64,000 bases of DNA from Rhodanobacter thiooxydans LCS2 (GTDB taxonomy: Bacteria; Pseudomonadota; Gammaproteobacteria; Xanthomonadales; Rhodanobacteraceae). Made by a program: the position numbers and the translations under genes. Where the stretch lies: NCBI RefSeq assembly GCF_000264375.1, contig NZ_AJXW01000020.1:62001-126000 (forward strand), written 5' to 3'. Below, piece by piece: positions 1-8,283 of this stretch (positions within the stretch are counted from its first letter, which is position 1; each line of letters opens with the position of its first letter). The notes beneath the pieces are model-generated. The model ran no database searches, was not told where the DNA came from, and worked only from the letters and a program-made list of their open reading frames with translations.

Positions 1-238
1 CACAGCGTGATGAGGTGGATCGGACGCATGCAGGTGGCTCCGTGGTAAGGACTGTCGAGAGTAGGTAGCGCGGTGGTCGAGTGCAACCTGCTTCGCGTCG
101 ATGTGCGGGCCTGCCTGGATCGGGTAGCGATGTCGCTTTGGCGGTGGGTGCGCACAAGCCCGCATCGGAAGGGCTGGCGGTTCCTGCCCGCCAACTGGCG
201 GGTGATACTGGGCCATCACACGGTGCAAGGGGCGCGGC
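1..238. other. Window edge without a supportable gene
   Basis: The first frame stays open from the window edge to a TAA at 46-48, giving 15 codons that could be the tail of an upstream gene, but the peptide is too short to recognise. The rest, up to the gene starting at 239, shows no convincing coding signal, RNA gene or clear terminator. It probably holds the promoter of the next gene. Confidence 0.4.
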
Positions 239-718
239 ATGACGACCAGGCAATGGCTTATCGGGCTCGGAATGTTTCTGGCGGTGGCAGGCCTGGGTGG
301 GACGGTTCCCAGTCACGCGGCCAGCGCCGGTGGCGAGGCCGCGGCGATCCGCCAGGTGATGGCGCAGCAGGCGGCGGCGTGGAACCGCGGCGACGTGGAA
401 GGCTACATGCGCGGCTACAAGGACGCACCCGACACCACCTTCATCGGCAGCAGCGTGCGCAAGGGCTATCGCGGCATTCTCGACAGCTACCGCCAGCACT
501 ATGCGACGGCGCAGCAGATGGGCCGGCTCACCTTCTCCGAACTGGACGTGCGCCTGCTGCCAAGCGCCGGCGGCGAGCCGCGCTACGCCGTGGTGACCGG
601 CCGTTTCCACCTCGACCGCGCGACGCACGGCGAGGTGGCGCAGGACGATGGCGTGTTCTCGCTGCTGTGGGAAAAGACCGCCGACGGCTGGAAGATCATT
701 CTCGATCACACCAGCTGA
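239..718 (+). CDS. Exported SnoaL-like / DUF4440 (NTF2-fold) protein
   Basis: A 159-residue protein with a clear N-terminal signal peptide (hydrophobic segment about residues 8-20, Ala-rich cleavage region near 27). It is followed by a single NTF2-like cone-fold domain. The pattern of an early helix 'AAIRQVMAQQAAAWNRGD' and a Trp-rich final strand 'GWKIILDHTS' is typical of SnoaL-like/DUF4440 proteins. These are small ligand-binding or isomerase-type domains, and no specific substrate can be named here. The export signal places it in the periplasm or outside the cell. It converges on the ArsR gene, whose stop lies 10 bases downstream. The family call is fairly sure; the function is unknown. 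Confidence 0.8.
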   Translation: MTTRQWLIGLGMFLAVAGLGGTVPSHAASAGGEAAAIRQVMAQQAAAWNRGDVEGYMRGYKDAPDTTFIGSSVRKGYRGILDSYRQHYATAQQMGRLTFSELDVRLLPSAGGEPRYAVVTGRFHLDRATHGEVAQDDGVFSLLWEKTADGWKIILDHTS

Positions 719-727
719 CTCGCCAGC

Positions 728-1075
728 TCACTTCTCCACGAAGGATTTCAGCCGCGCCAGCGCGTCGTCCCACTGGCTCGACACCAGATCGATGTAGTCG
801 CGCAATTCGCCGATCGGCTGCGGGTTGAGGGCGTACAGGCTCTCGCGGCCGGCGCGCTCGCTGCGCACGACGCGGGCATCCTCGAGCACGCGCAGGTGCT
901 TGCTGATCGCCTGCCGGGTCAGCGGCTGGCCGTCGCAGAGCTGGGTGATCGAGCGGCGCGACCCGTCGCACAGCCGGGTCACCAGCGCCAGCCGCGTGGG
1001 GTCGCCAAGCGCGGCGAACACCATGGCGGCCCGCGGCAGGCGCCGCGCCAGGCGCGAGCGTGCGCTAGCCGGCAT
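728..1075 (-). CDS. ArsR-family winged-helix transcriptional regulator
   Basis: A 115-residue HTH protein. Residues 17-85 form the ArsR winged helix: 'FAALGDPTRLALVTRL' is the family's opening signature, followed by the recognition helix 'LTRQAISKHLRVLEDA' and a wing ending in 'GRESLYALN'. No metal-binding Cys motif (such as ELCVCDL) is present, so it belongs with the non-metal ArsR regulators that are paired with SRPBCC proteins. Its first 11 bases overlap the end of the upstream SRPBCC gene on the same strand, so the two are probably translated together. A later start at 1027 (Met17) would also give a complete domain. It may regulate its own operon. Confidence 0.88.
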   Translation of the reverse strand: MPASARSRLARRLPRAAMVFAALGDPTRLALVTRLCDGSRRSITQLCDGQPLTRQAISKHLRVLEDARVVRSERAGRESLYALNPQPIGELRDYIDLVSSQWDDALARLKSFVEK

Positions 1076-1535
1076 GAGCGTCCGCCGCGGTGCCTTCGAC
1101 GTGCTGGCGGATGTTCTCCATCTGGATGCCCCAGCCGTCGTCGTTCATGCGGAACGCCTCGGCGCGGCGGCTGGCCGGGATGCGCTCGAAGCCCGACTCG
1201 ACCAGGGTCAGCACGGTGTTCTCGCCGTGCGCTTCGAGGTGCAACTCGACCAGGGTCGGCGGTTCGGCAGCGTAGTCCACGCCCGGCGCGATGGCATAGG
1301 GATGCCAGCTGAAGCTGAACAGCCGCTCCGGCTCCATCACCTGCACCACGGCGCGCCAGACGATATGCTCGTAGCCCGGCCAGGTGATGTGGCCGACCGC
1401 TTCCCGGCCGGGCTCGAACGGCCCGGACAGGTCGACGCGGAACCATGCGCCGAATTCGCGGTGGTCGGTCAGCGCGCGCCACACGCGCGATACCGGTGCC
1501 TTCAGCTCGATGCGCTTCTCGATGCGATCGTTCAT
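1065..1535 (-). CDS. SRPBCC / AHSA1-family START-like protein
   Basis: A 156-residue protein of the START/Bet v1 superfamily, AHSA1 (Aha1 C-terminal-like) group. It opens with the standard 'KRIELKAPVSRVWRALTD' strand-helix, has a central 'PERLFSFSWHP' strand, and ends in a long helix near residues 120-150. These proteins bind hydrophobic ligands; in bacteria the pair AHSA1 + ArsR is common, and the role is usually undefined. It is the first gene of a two-gene reverse-strand operon with the overlapping ArsR regulator, which suggests that the regulator and the ligand-binding protein act together. Operon order here is SRPBCC first, the opposite of the usual arrangement. Confidence 0.85.
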   Translation of the reverse strand: MNDRIEKRIELKAPVSRVWRALTDHREFGAWFRVDLSGPFEPGREAVGHITWPGYEHIVWRAVVQVMEPERLFSFSWHPYAIAPGVDYAAEPPTLVELHLEAHGENTVLTLVESGFERIPASRRAEAFRMNDDGWGIQMENIRQHVEGTAADAHAG

Positions 1536-1685
1536 GTGCCACCTCCGGGTTGCATGTGAGCTTGCGCCGGCAGATTGGGGAATGCAACTTTCTGGTTGCT
1601 TAAGAGAATGGCCTGGTGCCGGGTTGTCATGGCGTTCGGGCAGGGCGATATCATCGCCACCATGTCAAACCGGGGAGGGTGTCCG

Positions 1686-2567
1686 ATGCGCATGAAAGCT
1701 GGGTGGCTTGGCCTGCTGTTGCCGGTGGCGGCTCTCGCGGCCGGGCCGTCACCATCGGCGGCGGTGCAGCCATGGGCGCCGCAGGGTGTGTCCAGCGAGC
1801 TGTTCGAGTCGCACCCCGCGTTCGACCCGCGCAACGGCGAGTTGTATTTTGTGCGCAGCTCGAAGACGTTCTCCGGCTGGCGCATCCTCACTTCGCGTTG
1901 CGACGGCGGGCGCTGGTCGGCGCCGGTGCCGCCGCCGTTCGCCGCGGCAGGCCTCGAGGCCGATCCGTGGTTCACGCCGGATGGCCGCAGCCTGTACTTC
2001 ATCTCCACCCGCGCCAGCGGCAGCCAGCGCAGCAAGGATCTCGACATCTGGCGCGTGGACCGCGACGCGGGCGGCCGCTGGGGTGCGCCGGTGCGCCTGC
2101 CGGCGCCGGTGAATTCCGACGAGGCCGAATGGTTTCCGCGGCTCGCTGCGGACGGCTGGCTGTACTTCGGCTCGAACCGCTCCGGCGGGGCGGGCGGAAA
2201 CGACATCTGGCGCGCCCGCGAAACCGCGCCCGGCCGGTGGAGGGTGGAGAACGTGGCGGCGCTCAACACCGCGGGCAACGAATACGAGCCGCTGCCGTCG
2301 CCAGACGGCAAGCGCATGATCGTGATGGCCGACGGCGGACTCTACCTCTCGCGGCTGGGTCCGCACGGCTGGTCGGCGAAGGAGAAGCTGGGGCCACAGG
2401 TCAACGCCAACGGCAGCGAGATCGGCGCGCTGTTCTCGCCCAGCGGAAGATCGCTGCTGTTCGCGCGCGACACCGGCGAGCCGAGGTCGGGCGAGTTCTT
2501 CGTGTGGCACCTGGATGGCGACGAGGCGTGGCCGCCGTCGTGCGGCACTACGCGGCAGCGTGGCTGA
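1686..2567 (+). CDS. Exported PD40/WD40-like beta-propeller (TolB-like) protein
   Basis: A 293-residue protein starting at 1686, chosen because a strong GGGGAGGG ribosome site (1672-1679) lies 6 bases upstream and translation then begins with a signal peptide (MRMKAGWLGLLLPVAALAAG). In-frame upstream ATGs at 1575 and 1662 lack this. The mature part is built of PD40 repeats, each with an 'F(T/S)PDGR-LYF' type motif (for example 'WFTPDGRSLYFISTR' and 'FSPSGRSLLFARD'). This is typical of TolB-like propellers and OmpA-associated PD40 proteins. It is periplasmic by prediction. No partner gene is adjacent, so the binding role is unknown. Confidence 0.85.
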   Translation: MRMKAGWLGLLLPVAALAAGPSPSAAVQPWAPQGVSSELFESHPAFDPRNGELYFVRSSKTFSGWRILTSRCDGGRWSAPVPPPFAAAGLEADPWFTPDGRSLYFISTRASGSQRSKDLDIWRVDRDAGGRWGAPVRLPAPVNSDEAEWFPRLAADGWLYFGSNRSGGAGGNDIWRARETAPGRWRVENVAALNTAGNEYEPLPSPDGKRMIVMADGGLYLSRLGPHGWSAKEKLGPQVNANGSEIGALFSPSGRSLLFARDTGEPRSGEFFVWHLDGDEAWPPSCGTTRQRG

Positions 2568-2575
2568 AGCACGCG

Positions 2576-3409
2576 CTACTCCAGCGACGCGGCTTCCGGC
2601 TGTCTGCTGGCCTGCAGGAAAGCCAGCGCTTCCTGGCAGGGCGCGTCGACCTTCAAGGTGAGCAGCGCGTCGGCACGGGTGCGGCCCAGCGTCACCGCGG
2701 CCACCGGCTTGCCGGCACGCGCGGCCGCGTCGACGAAGCGGTAGCCGGAATACACCATCAGCGAGGAACCCACCACCAGCACCGCATCGGCGGCCTGCCA
2801 GGCGCGCGTGGCGGCTTCCACGCGCTCGCGCGGCACCGCTTCGCCGAAGAACACCACGTCGGGTTTCACGATGCCGCCGCAGTGCGGGCAGGGCGGCACG
2901 TCGAAGCGGGCGAAGTCGTGGCCTTCCAGGTCGGCGTCGCCATCCGGCGCATCGCTGGCGTCGAGTTGCGCCCAGGCCGGATTGCGCTCGACCAGCATCT
3001 GCTGGAACGCGTCGCGGGCGAGCCGCCAGTCGCAGCTCATGCAGCGCACCTCGTCGAGGCGGCCATGCAGGTCGAGCACCCGCTCGCTGCCGGCGCGTTG
3101 GTGCAGGCGGTCCACGTTCTGCGTCACCAGCAACTCGACCTGTCCGCGCTGCTCCAGTTCGGCCAGCGCGCGATGCGTGGCGTTCGGCAGCGCACGGCCG
3201 AAACGCCGCCAGCCGACCATGCTGCGCGCCCAGTAACGCTGGCGCGTGGCCAGCTCATGCATGAAGGCGGCGTAGTTCACCGGCGGCGGGCGCTTCCACT
3301 GGCCGTCGCGATCGCGGTAGTCGGGAATGCCCGAGTCGGTACTGCAGCCCGCGCCGGTCAACACGAACAGGCGCGGGCTGGCCTCGATGAATTGCTGCAA
3401 CGGAGTCAT
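2576..3409 (-). CDS. Sir2-family NAD-dependent protein deacylase
   Basis: A 277-residue sirtuin. The NAD-binding motif GAGCSTDSGIPDYR lies at residues 19-32, TQNVD at 96-100, the catalytic His in 'DLHGRL' at about 115, and four zinc Cys in 'RCMSC' (123, 126) and 'CPHC' further on. The C-terminal Rossmann part has 'VVGSSLMVYSG'. It should remove acyl groups from lysines with NAD as co-substrate in the cytoplasm. The start at Met 3409 is preferred over an upstream Met at 3466, because the extra 19 residues do not resemble the family. It converges with the PD40 gene. A protein-acetyltransferase partner is not adjacent. Confidence 0.93.
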   Translation of the reverse strand: MTPLQQFIEASPRLFVLTGAGCSTDSGIPDYRDRDGQWKRPPPVNYAAFMHELATRQRYWARSMVGWRRFGRALPNATHRALAELEQRGQVELLVTQNVDRLHQRAGSERVLDLHGRLDEVRCMSCDWRLARDAFQQMLVERNPAWAQLDASDAPDGDADLEGHDFARFDVPPCPHCGGIVKPDVVFFGEAVPRERVEAATRAWQAADAVLVVGSSLMVYSGYRFVDAAARAGKPVAAVTLGRTRADALLTLKVDAPCQEALAFLQASRQPEAASLE

Positions 3410-3565
3410 CGGCTGGATATGGGTGCGCGGCGGCTGGAAAACAGGGGCATGAAAACAAGCGAACAAGCGGCTGGATGGGAGGCATCTTCACCCAAAGGGA
3501 TGCCTCTGGAGTAATTTTGGCCGGTTGGCGGGCCAGTGCCTGCCTTGCCAGGGGGAAATCGGACC

Positions 3566-5062
3566 ATGCCTACGAAAACCCGTCGCCTCACACCTGCGTT
3601 GCCGAGGCCCGGCGCTCGCCGGAACATCCTGCTGGCGGTCGCGCTGGCCGGGCTGTGCGTGGTGTCGTCCGCCTTCGCCCAGCCGCCGCAGCTGTCGGCG
3701 CAGACGCTGCGGTTCGTGAAGTATGCGCAACCGCTGCTGGCGATTACCCATGTGCGGGTAATCGACGGCAACGGCACGCCGGCGCGGGAAAACCAGACGG
3801 TGCTGCTGCGCGACGGCCTGATCGCGGCGGTCGGAAGGCACGTGGCGCTGCCGAAGGGCGCGATCGTGGTCGACGGCAGCGGGCCTACGCTGATCCCCGG
3901 CCTGGTCGGCATGCACGACCACATGTTCTATCCGGCGCCGAAGGTGAACCCGGAGGCGAAGGAGGCGATCTACCCCGAGCAGGCATCGAGTTTTCCCAAG
4001 CTGTACCTGGCCGGCGGCGTCACCAGCATCCGCACCACCGGCAGCACCGAGCCGTATACCGACCTGGAGCTGAAGAAGGCGATCAACGCCGGCACCATCC
4101 CGGGGCCGAAGATGCACACCACCGGGCCATACCTGGAAGGCAAGGGCAGCTTCACGCCGCAGATGCACGAACTGACGGATGCGGCCGACGCCACCGACAC
4201 GGTCAACTACTGGATCGGCGAAGGCGCCACTTCGTTCAAGGCGTACATGCACATCACCCGCGCCGAGCTGGCCGCGGCGATCGCGGCGGCGCACGCGAAG
4301 CACGTGCAGGTGACCGGTCATCTGTGCGCGATCGGTTTCACCGAGGCGGCCGAGCTTGGCATCGACGACCTGGAGCACGGCTTGCCGGTGGACACCGAGT
4401 TCAGCGCCGGCAAGCAGCCCGACGTCTGCCCCGACACCAAGGTCGCGCTGGCCCAGCTCGCTACGATGCGCGTGGACGATCCGCGCATCCAGCAGTTGAT
4501 CAGGACCCTGGTGTCGAAGCACGTGGCAGTCACCTCGACCCTGCCGGTGTTCGAGACCTTCGTGCCTGGCCGCGCGTCGGTGGATCAGCGCGTGCTGGAC
4601 GCGATGCTGCCGGAAACGCGGGTGGAATACCTGGCGAGCCGCGAGCGCATCGCCGGCATGCACGATTCGCCGTGGCCGAAGGTGTTCAAGCTGGAGCAGG
4701 ATTTCGAGCATGCATTCGTGCAGCAGGGCGGCACCCTGCTGGCCGGCCTGGACCCCACCGGCTATGGCGGCGTGATCGCCGGCTACGGCGACCAGCGCGA
4801 AGTGGAACTGTTGGTCGAGGCCGGCTTCACTCCGCTGCAGGCGATCCAGATCGCCACCCTCAACGGCGCGCGCTTCATGGGCGAGGACCAGCGCATTGGC
4901 TCGATCGAGGTGGGCAAGGTCGCCGACCTGGTGCTGCTCGACGGCAACCCGGCGAAGAACATCAAGGACATCGAGCACGTCGCGCTGGTGTTCAAGGACG
5001 GTATGGGCTACGACCCGGCCAAGTTGGTGAAGGCGGCAAACGGCACGGTGGGCCTGCGCTAG
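3566..5062 (+). CDS. Exported metal-dependent amidohydrolase (imidazolonepropionase-like)
   Basis: A 498-residue secreted enzyme of the amidohydrolase superfamily. The start at 3566 follows a GGGGGAAA ribosome site at 3550-3557. It begins with a basic stretch and a hydrophobic signal segment ending in 'SSAFAQ'. Metal-binding signatures are 'GMHDHM' (HxH on strand 1), a Lys in 'SFKAYMH' that may be carboxylated, His in 'VTGHLCA' and 'DLEHGL', and the late Asp in 'AGLDPTG'. The C-terminal sandwich domain holds 'GSIEVGKVADLVLLDGNP', a superfamily hallmark. Related enzymes cleave dipeptides or cyclic amides, but the substrate here cannot be told. The stop codon lies inside a perfect palindrome. 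Confidence 0.9.
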   Translation: MPTKTRRLTPALPRPGARRNILLAVALAGLCVVSSAFAQPPQLSAQTLRFVKYAQPLLAITHVRVIDGNGTPARENQTVLLRDGLIAAVGRHVALPKGAIVVDGSGPTLIPGLVGMHDHMFYPAPKVNPEAKEAIYPEQASSFPKLYLAGGVTSIRTTGSTEPYTDLELKKAINAGTIPGPKMHTTGPYLEGKGSFTPQMHELTDAADATDTVNYWIGEGATSFKAYMHITRAELAAAIAAAHAKHVQVTGHLCAIGFTEAAELGIDDLEHGLPVDTEFSAGKQPDVCPDTKVALAQLATMRVDDPRIQQLIRTLVSKHVAVTSTLPVFETFVPGRASVDQRVLDAMLPETRVEYLASRERIAGMHDSPWPKVFKLEQDFEHAFVQQGGTLLAGLDPTGYGGVIAGYGDQREVELLVEAGFTPLQAIQIATLNGARFMGEDQRIGSIEVGKVADLVLLDGNPAKNIKDIEHVALVFKDGMGYDPAKLVKAANGTVGLR

Positions 5063-5071
5063 CGCAGGCCC
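5050..5071. terminator. Perfect 22-bp palindrome over the amidohydrolase stop codon
   Basis: Two 11-base arms (GGGCCTGCGCT / AGCGCAGGCCC) pair perfectly with no spacer, and the TAG stop sits at the centre. No T-run follows, so it is not a classical intrinsic terminator. It could block 3' exonucleases or act with Rho. Confidence 0.5.
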
Positions 5072-5167
5072 CTACCGGGTGCAGAGCACTTGAGTTTTTA
5101 CGTCCCGGCCCGGACGATCGCCTGACTGCCGCGCCCCATGCGGGCGGACTCTTGCCTGAGGTCATGC

Positions 5168-5545
5168 ATGCCAGCCACCACGCCGTTCCTGCGTATCGAC
5201 ACGGTCATCGTGCGCGTGCGCGATCTCGCCCAGGCCTTGCCGTGGTACCAGGGCTTGCTGGCGGTCGAGCCGGTCCATTTCGAAGGTGGCGAAGGATTGG
5301 CGGTGCTGCCGCTCGGCGATACCAGCCTCACGTTGTGGCAAAGCGAACTGGAAGACATGGGCCACGCCACGACGGGACGCGCGGGAACCTACCTCATTCT
5401 GGCAGTCGCGGATGCCGACGCCGCGCATGCTTTCGTGGCGGCTCACGGCGGGACACCCGAGCCCGTGGGGGCAGGCGCCGGCATGCGTTTTTTCGGCTTC
5501 ACCGACCCGGACGGCAATTACCTGGAAGCCTGCCAGGTGCTGTGA
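5168..5545 (+). CDS. VOC/glyoxalase-fold protein
   Basis: A 125-residue single-domain protein of the vicinal oxygen chelate superfamily. It begins 'FLRIDTVIVRVRDLAQALPWYQGLL' and ends with 'GFTDPDGNYLEACQVL', the two signatures of the paired beta-alpha-beta-beta-beta modules. The start at 5168 has GAGGT 5 bases upstream; an earlier in-frame Met at 5138 lacks one. Members include glyoxalases, dioxygenases and antibiotic-binding proteins. The ligand residues here are not sufficient to choose among them. It reads in the same direction as the neighbouring genes but is separated from the amidohydrolase by about 100 bases. Confidence 0.85.
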   Translation: MPATTPFLRIDTVIVRVRDLAQALPWYQGLLAVEPVHFEGGEGLAVLPLGDTSLTLWQSELEDMGHATTGRAGTYLILAVADADAAHAFVAAHGGTPEPVGAGAGMRFFGFTDPDGNYLEACQVL

Positions 5546-5586
5546 CTGGCGCCGCTGGCGCTGCAGCGGCGCGCTAGCATGGTGGC

Positions 5587-6297
5587 ATGAACCCGGCCGA
5601 GCTCGACAACCCGTTCTGGTCCGCCTTGTGCAGCCGGCACCGGGCCATCGCGCTGCGCCACGGCGACGTGGCGCGTTATCCCGCCGCCTTTGCTCCCTTC
5701 CTCGGCGTGGCCAGCGCGGAGGCGGACATGACCGGGGCGCTGGCGTCGCTGGTCGAGCCGGGCGAGTCGGTCTACCTGCTGGGCGTGGCGCCGTCGTCGC
5801 CGCGCGGCGGGACGCTCGAGGCGTTCGCTCCGTTGGCGCAGATGGTGTGCCCGGCGCCGATGGCGGCCGTCGACGGCCCGCCGGTGATCGAGTTGACCGC
5901 GGCGCATCGCGCCGACGTGCTGGCGCTGACTGCGCTGGTGTATCCGCATTACTTCCGCCCGCGCACGATGGAGCTGGGCCGTTACTTCGGCATCTACCAG
6001 GACGGCCGGCTGGCGGCGCTGATCGGCGAGCGGCTGGGCATGGAGGCGCAGCAGGAGATCAGCGCAGTATGCACGCACCCCGACTTCATCGGCCGCGGCT
6101 ACGCGCGCCGGCTGCTGGCGCTGCTGTCGAACGACAACCTCGAACGTGGCCGCCTGCCGTTCCTGCATGTGAGCCATGAGAACCGGCGCGCAGAGTCGAT
6201 GTACGAGCGGATGGGTTATCGCCACCGGCGCGATATCGGTTTCTGGTCGTGGCACCGGGCACCGGGCGCCGGCGTGATCCGCCGCCTGGCCGCCTGA
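5587..6297 (+). CDS. GNAT-family N-acetyltransferase (FR47-like)
   Basis: A 236-residue protein whose C-terminal half (about 110-225) is a GNAT domain. It contains the strand 'FGIYQDGRLAALIGERL', the acetyl-CoA-binding loop region 'ISAVCTHPDFIGRGYARRLLA' (Q/RxxGxG/A type, here IGRGYA), and the final 'VSHENRRAESMYERMGYRHRRD' strand-helix. The N-terminal half resembles the unassigned first domain of FR47-like acetyltransferases. It is expected to transfer an acetyl group from acetyl-CoA to a small amine or a protein. The substrate is unknown. It stands alone between the VOC gene and a glutathione transferase gene. Confidence 0.88.
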   Translation: MNPAELDNPFWSALCSRHRAIALRHGDVARYPAAFAPFLGVASAEADMTGALASLVEPGESVYLLGVAPSSPRGGTLEAFAPLAQMVCPAPMAAVDGPPVIELTAAHRADVLALTALVYPHYFRPRTMELGRYFGIYQDGRLAALIGERLGMEAQQEISAVCTHPDFIGRGYARRLLALLSNDNLERGRLPFLHVSHENRRAESMYERMGYRHRRDIGFWSWHRAPGAGVIRRLAA

Positions 6298-6404
6298 AAC
6301 ACGGCGCCCGCGGTGGCAGCGTCGGCGTCGCGCCGGCAGCGGCGGGTTGAACTCGCTGGCGGAGCAACTTACCGTGCGGGCTCCCCACCCCGCAGGAGCA
6401 CCCA

Positions 6405-7109
6405 GTGACCCGGCTATCCGATTTCCCCGTCAGCACGCGTTGGCCAGCACGACACCCCGAGCGCATCCAGCTCTATTCGCTCAACACGCCGAACGGGGTG
6501 AAGGTATCGATCATGCTGGAGGAAACCGGGCTGCCGTACGAGTCGCATCTGGTCGACATCGGCAACGACGAGAGCCATACGCCGGAGTTCCTCGCGCTCA
6601 ATCCCAACGGCAAGATCCCCGCGATCATCGACCCCGCCGGCCCCGGCGGCGAGCCGCTGGCGTTGTTCGAGTCGGGCGCGATCCTGCTGTACCTGGCGGA
6701 GAAGAGCGGCCAGTTCCTGCCCGCCGATCCGGCGCGGCGCTGGGAGACGATCCAGTGGCTGTTCTTCCAGATGGCCTCGATCGGGCCGATGTTCGGCCAG
6801 GTGGGCTTCTTCCACAAATACGCCGGCCGCGAGTACGAGGACAAGCGGCCGCTGGCGCGCTACGTCAACGAGTCGAAGCGCCTGCTCGGCGTGCTGGACG
6901 GGCGCCTCGCCGGGCGCGAGTGGATCATGGGCGACGAGTACAGCATCGCCGACATCGCCACGCTGGGCTGGGTCAACAACCTGATCACCTGGTACGAGGC
7001 GCGTGAGCTGGTCGACTACGACCGCTTCGCCCACGTCGGCGGCTGGCTCGAACGCGGCCTGGCGCGACCGGCGGTACACCGCGGGCTGCAGATTCCCAGC
7101 CGCGGCTGA
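6405..7109 (+). CDS. Glutathione S-transferase, YfcG/Ure2-like (Nu class)
   Basis: A 234-residue GST. The thioredoxin-fold N-domain (about 20-105) carries 'LYSLNTPNGVKVSIMLEE', the TPNGxK signature of YfcG/Ure2p-like enzymes in which Thr and Asn contact glutathione. It also has the cis-Pro motif 'GKIPAI' and 'LFESGAILLYLAEK', which binds the gamma-glutamyl part. The C-terminal all-helix domain holds 'EYSIADIATLGWV', the N-capping box of GSTs. Nu-class members act as disulfide-bond reductases or peroxidases in the cytosol. The first residues up to 18 are variable, as in the family. An NAD-dependent reductase gene follows 43 bases downstream and may be cotranscribed. Confidence 0.92.
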   Translation: MTRLSDFPVSTRWPARHPERIQLYSLNTPNGVKVSIMLEETGLPYESHLVDIGNDESHTPEFLALNPNGKIPAIIDPAGPGGEPLALFESGAILLYLAEKSGQFLPADPARRWETIQWLFFQMASIGPMFGQVGFFHKYAGREYEDKRPLARYVNESKRLLGVLDGRLAGREWIMGDEYSIADIATLGWVNNLITWYEARELVDYDRFAHVGGWLERGLARPAVHRGLQIPSRG

Positions 7110-7152
7110 ACACGCGGTCCGGCGCGCAAGCGGACACATCGGGAAGGTCGTC

Positions 7153-8199
7153 ATGGGCATGGTACTGGTCACCGGCGGGTCGGGTTTCATCGGCAGCCAC
7201 TGCATCCTGCAACTGCTGGCTGCGGGGCATCGCGTACGCACCAGCGTACGCAGCCTCGGGCGCGAGGCCACGGTGCGCGCCATGCTGAAGCAAGGCGGGG
7301 CGGAGCCGGGCGAGCGGCTGTCCTTCGTCGAGGCCGACCTGGAGCGCGATGTCGGCTGGCCAGCGGCGGTGGCGGGTTGCGACTACGTGCTGCATGTGGC
7401 TTCGCCGTTCCCGCCGGACCTTCCGAAACATGAGGACGAACTGATCGTGCCTGCGCGCGAGGGCGCGCTGCGCGTGCTGCGTGCCGCGCGCGACGCCGGC
7501 GTGCGGCGCGTGGTGCTGACCTCCTCGTTCGCGGCGGTCGGCTACGGCCATGCGCCGCAAGCGGCGCCGTTCGACGAGACGGACTGGACCGACCTCGACG
7601 GCGAAGGCGTGCTGCCCTACGTCAAGTCCAAGACCCTCGCCGAGCGCGCCGCGTGGGATTTCATCGCGCGTGAAGGCGGCGCGCTGGAGTTAGCGGTGGT
7701 CAACCCGGTGGGCGTGTTCGGCCCGGTGCTGGGGCCGGACTATTCCACCTCGATCCTGCTGGTGCAGCGGTTGATGGACGGCGCCGTGCCCGGCTGCCCG
7801 CAAATGTGTTTCGGTGTGGTCGACGTGCGCGACGTGGCCGAGCTGCACCTGCGTGCGATGACCGACCCGGCCGCCGCGGGCGAGCGCTTCCTCGCCGTTG
7901 CGGGGGATTTCATGTGGATTCGCGAGATCGCCCGGACGCTGCGGCAGCGCTTGGGCGCATCGGCGCACCGGGTGCCCGGCCGGCAGTTGCCCAACTGGCT
8001 GGTGCGCCTGGCGGCGCTGCGCGACCCGGCGGTGCGGCAGATCCTGCCCGAGCTGGGCATGCACAAGAACGCCAGCGCCGCCAAGGCCAGGCGCGTGCTG
8101 GGCTGGTCGCCGCGCGCGCCGCAGGATGCCGTGGTCGCCAGCGCCGAGAGCCTGCTGCGCCTGGGTCTCCTGAAGGGCGGCGTGAAGGCCAGCGCCTAG
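7153..8199 (+). CDS. NAD(P)-dependent epimerase/reductase, dihydroflavonol-4-reductase-like
   Basis: A 348-residue extended short-chain dehydrogenase. The start at 7153 follows GGGAAGG (7141-7147) and gives the dinucleotide-binding motif 'VLVTGGSGFIGSHC' at the very N-terminus, as the family requires. Further marks are 'VLHVASPFP' (strand 4), the catalytic 'YVKSKTLAE' YxxxK motif, and 'PVGVFGPVLGPD' after it, all typical of the DFR/cinnamoyl-CoA reductase group. Bacterial members reduce aldehydes or ketones of varied origin, so the substrate is open. It probably forms a short unit with the upstream GST gene. Confidence 0.9.
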   Translation: MGMVLVTGGSGFIGSHCILQLLAAGHRVRTSVRSLGREATVRAMLKQGGAEPGERLSFVEADLERDVGWPAAVAGCDYVLHVASPFPPDLPKHEDELIVPAREGALRVLRAARDAGVRRVVLTSSFAAVGYGHAPQAAPFDETDWTDLDGEGVLPYVKSKTLAERAAWDFIAREGGALELAVVNPVGVFGPVLGPDYSTSILLVQRLMDGAVPGCPQMCFGVVDVRDVAELHLRAMTDPAAAGERFLAVAGDFMWIREIARTLRQRLGASAHRVPGRQLPNWLVRLAALRDPAVRQILPELGMHKNASAAKARRVLGWSPRAPQDAVVASAESLLRLGLLKGGVKASA

Positions 8200-8283
8200 C
8201 GTCGCCTTGCGGGACGAGATGCGTTCGCGCCGCCGCGCGCCAACTTGCGCACAATGCACCATCCGAGCCACGGAATCACCGGC

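Noticed and set aside
1-48. 3' end of an upstream gene
   Set aside because: Only 15 codons before a TAA; too little to tell from chance.
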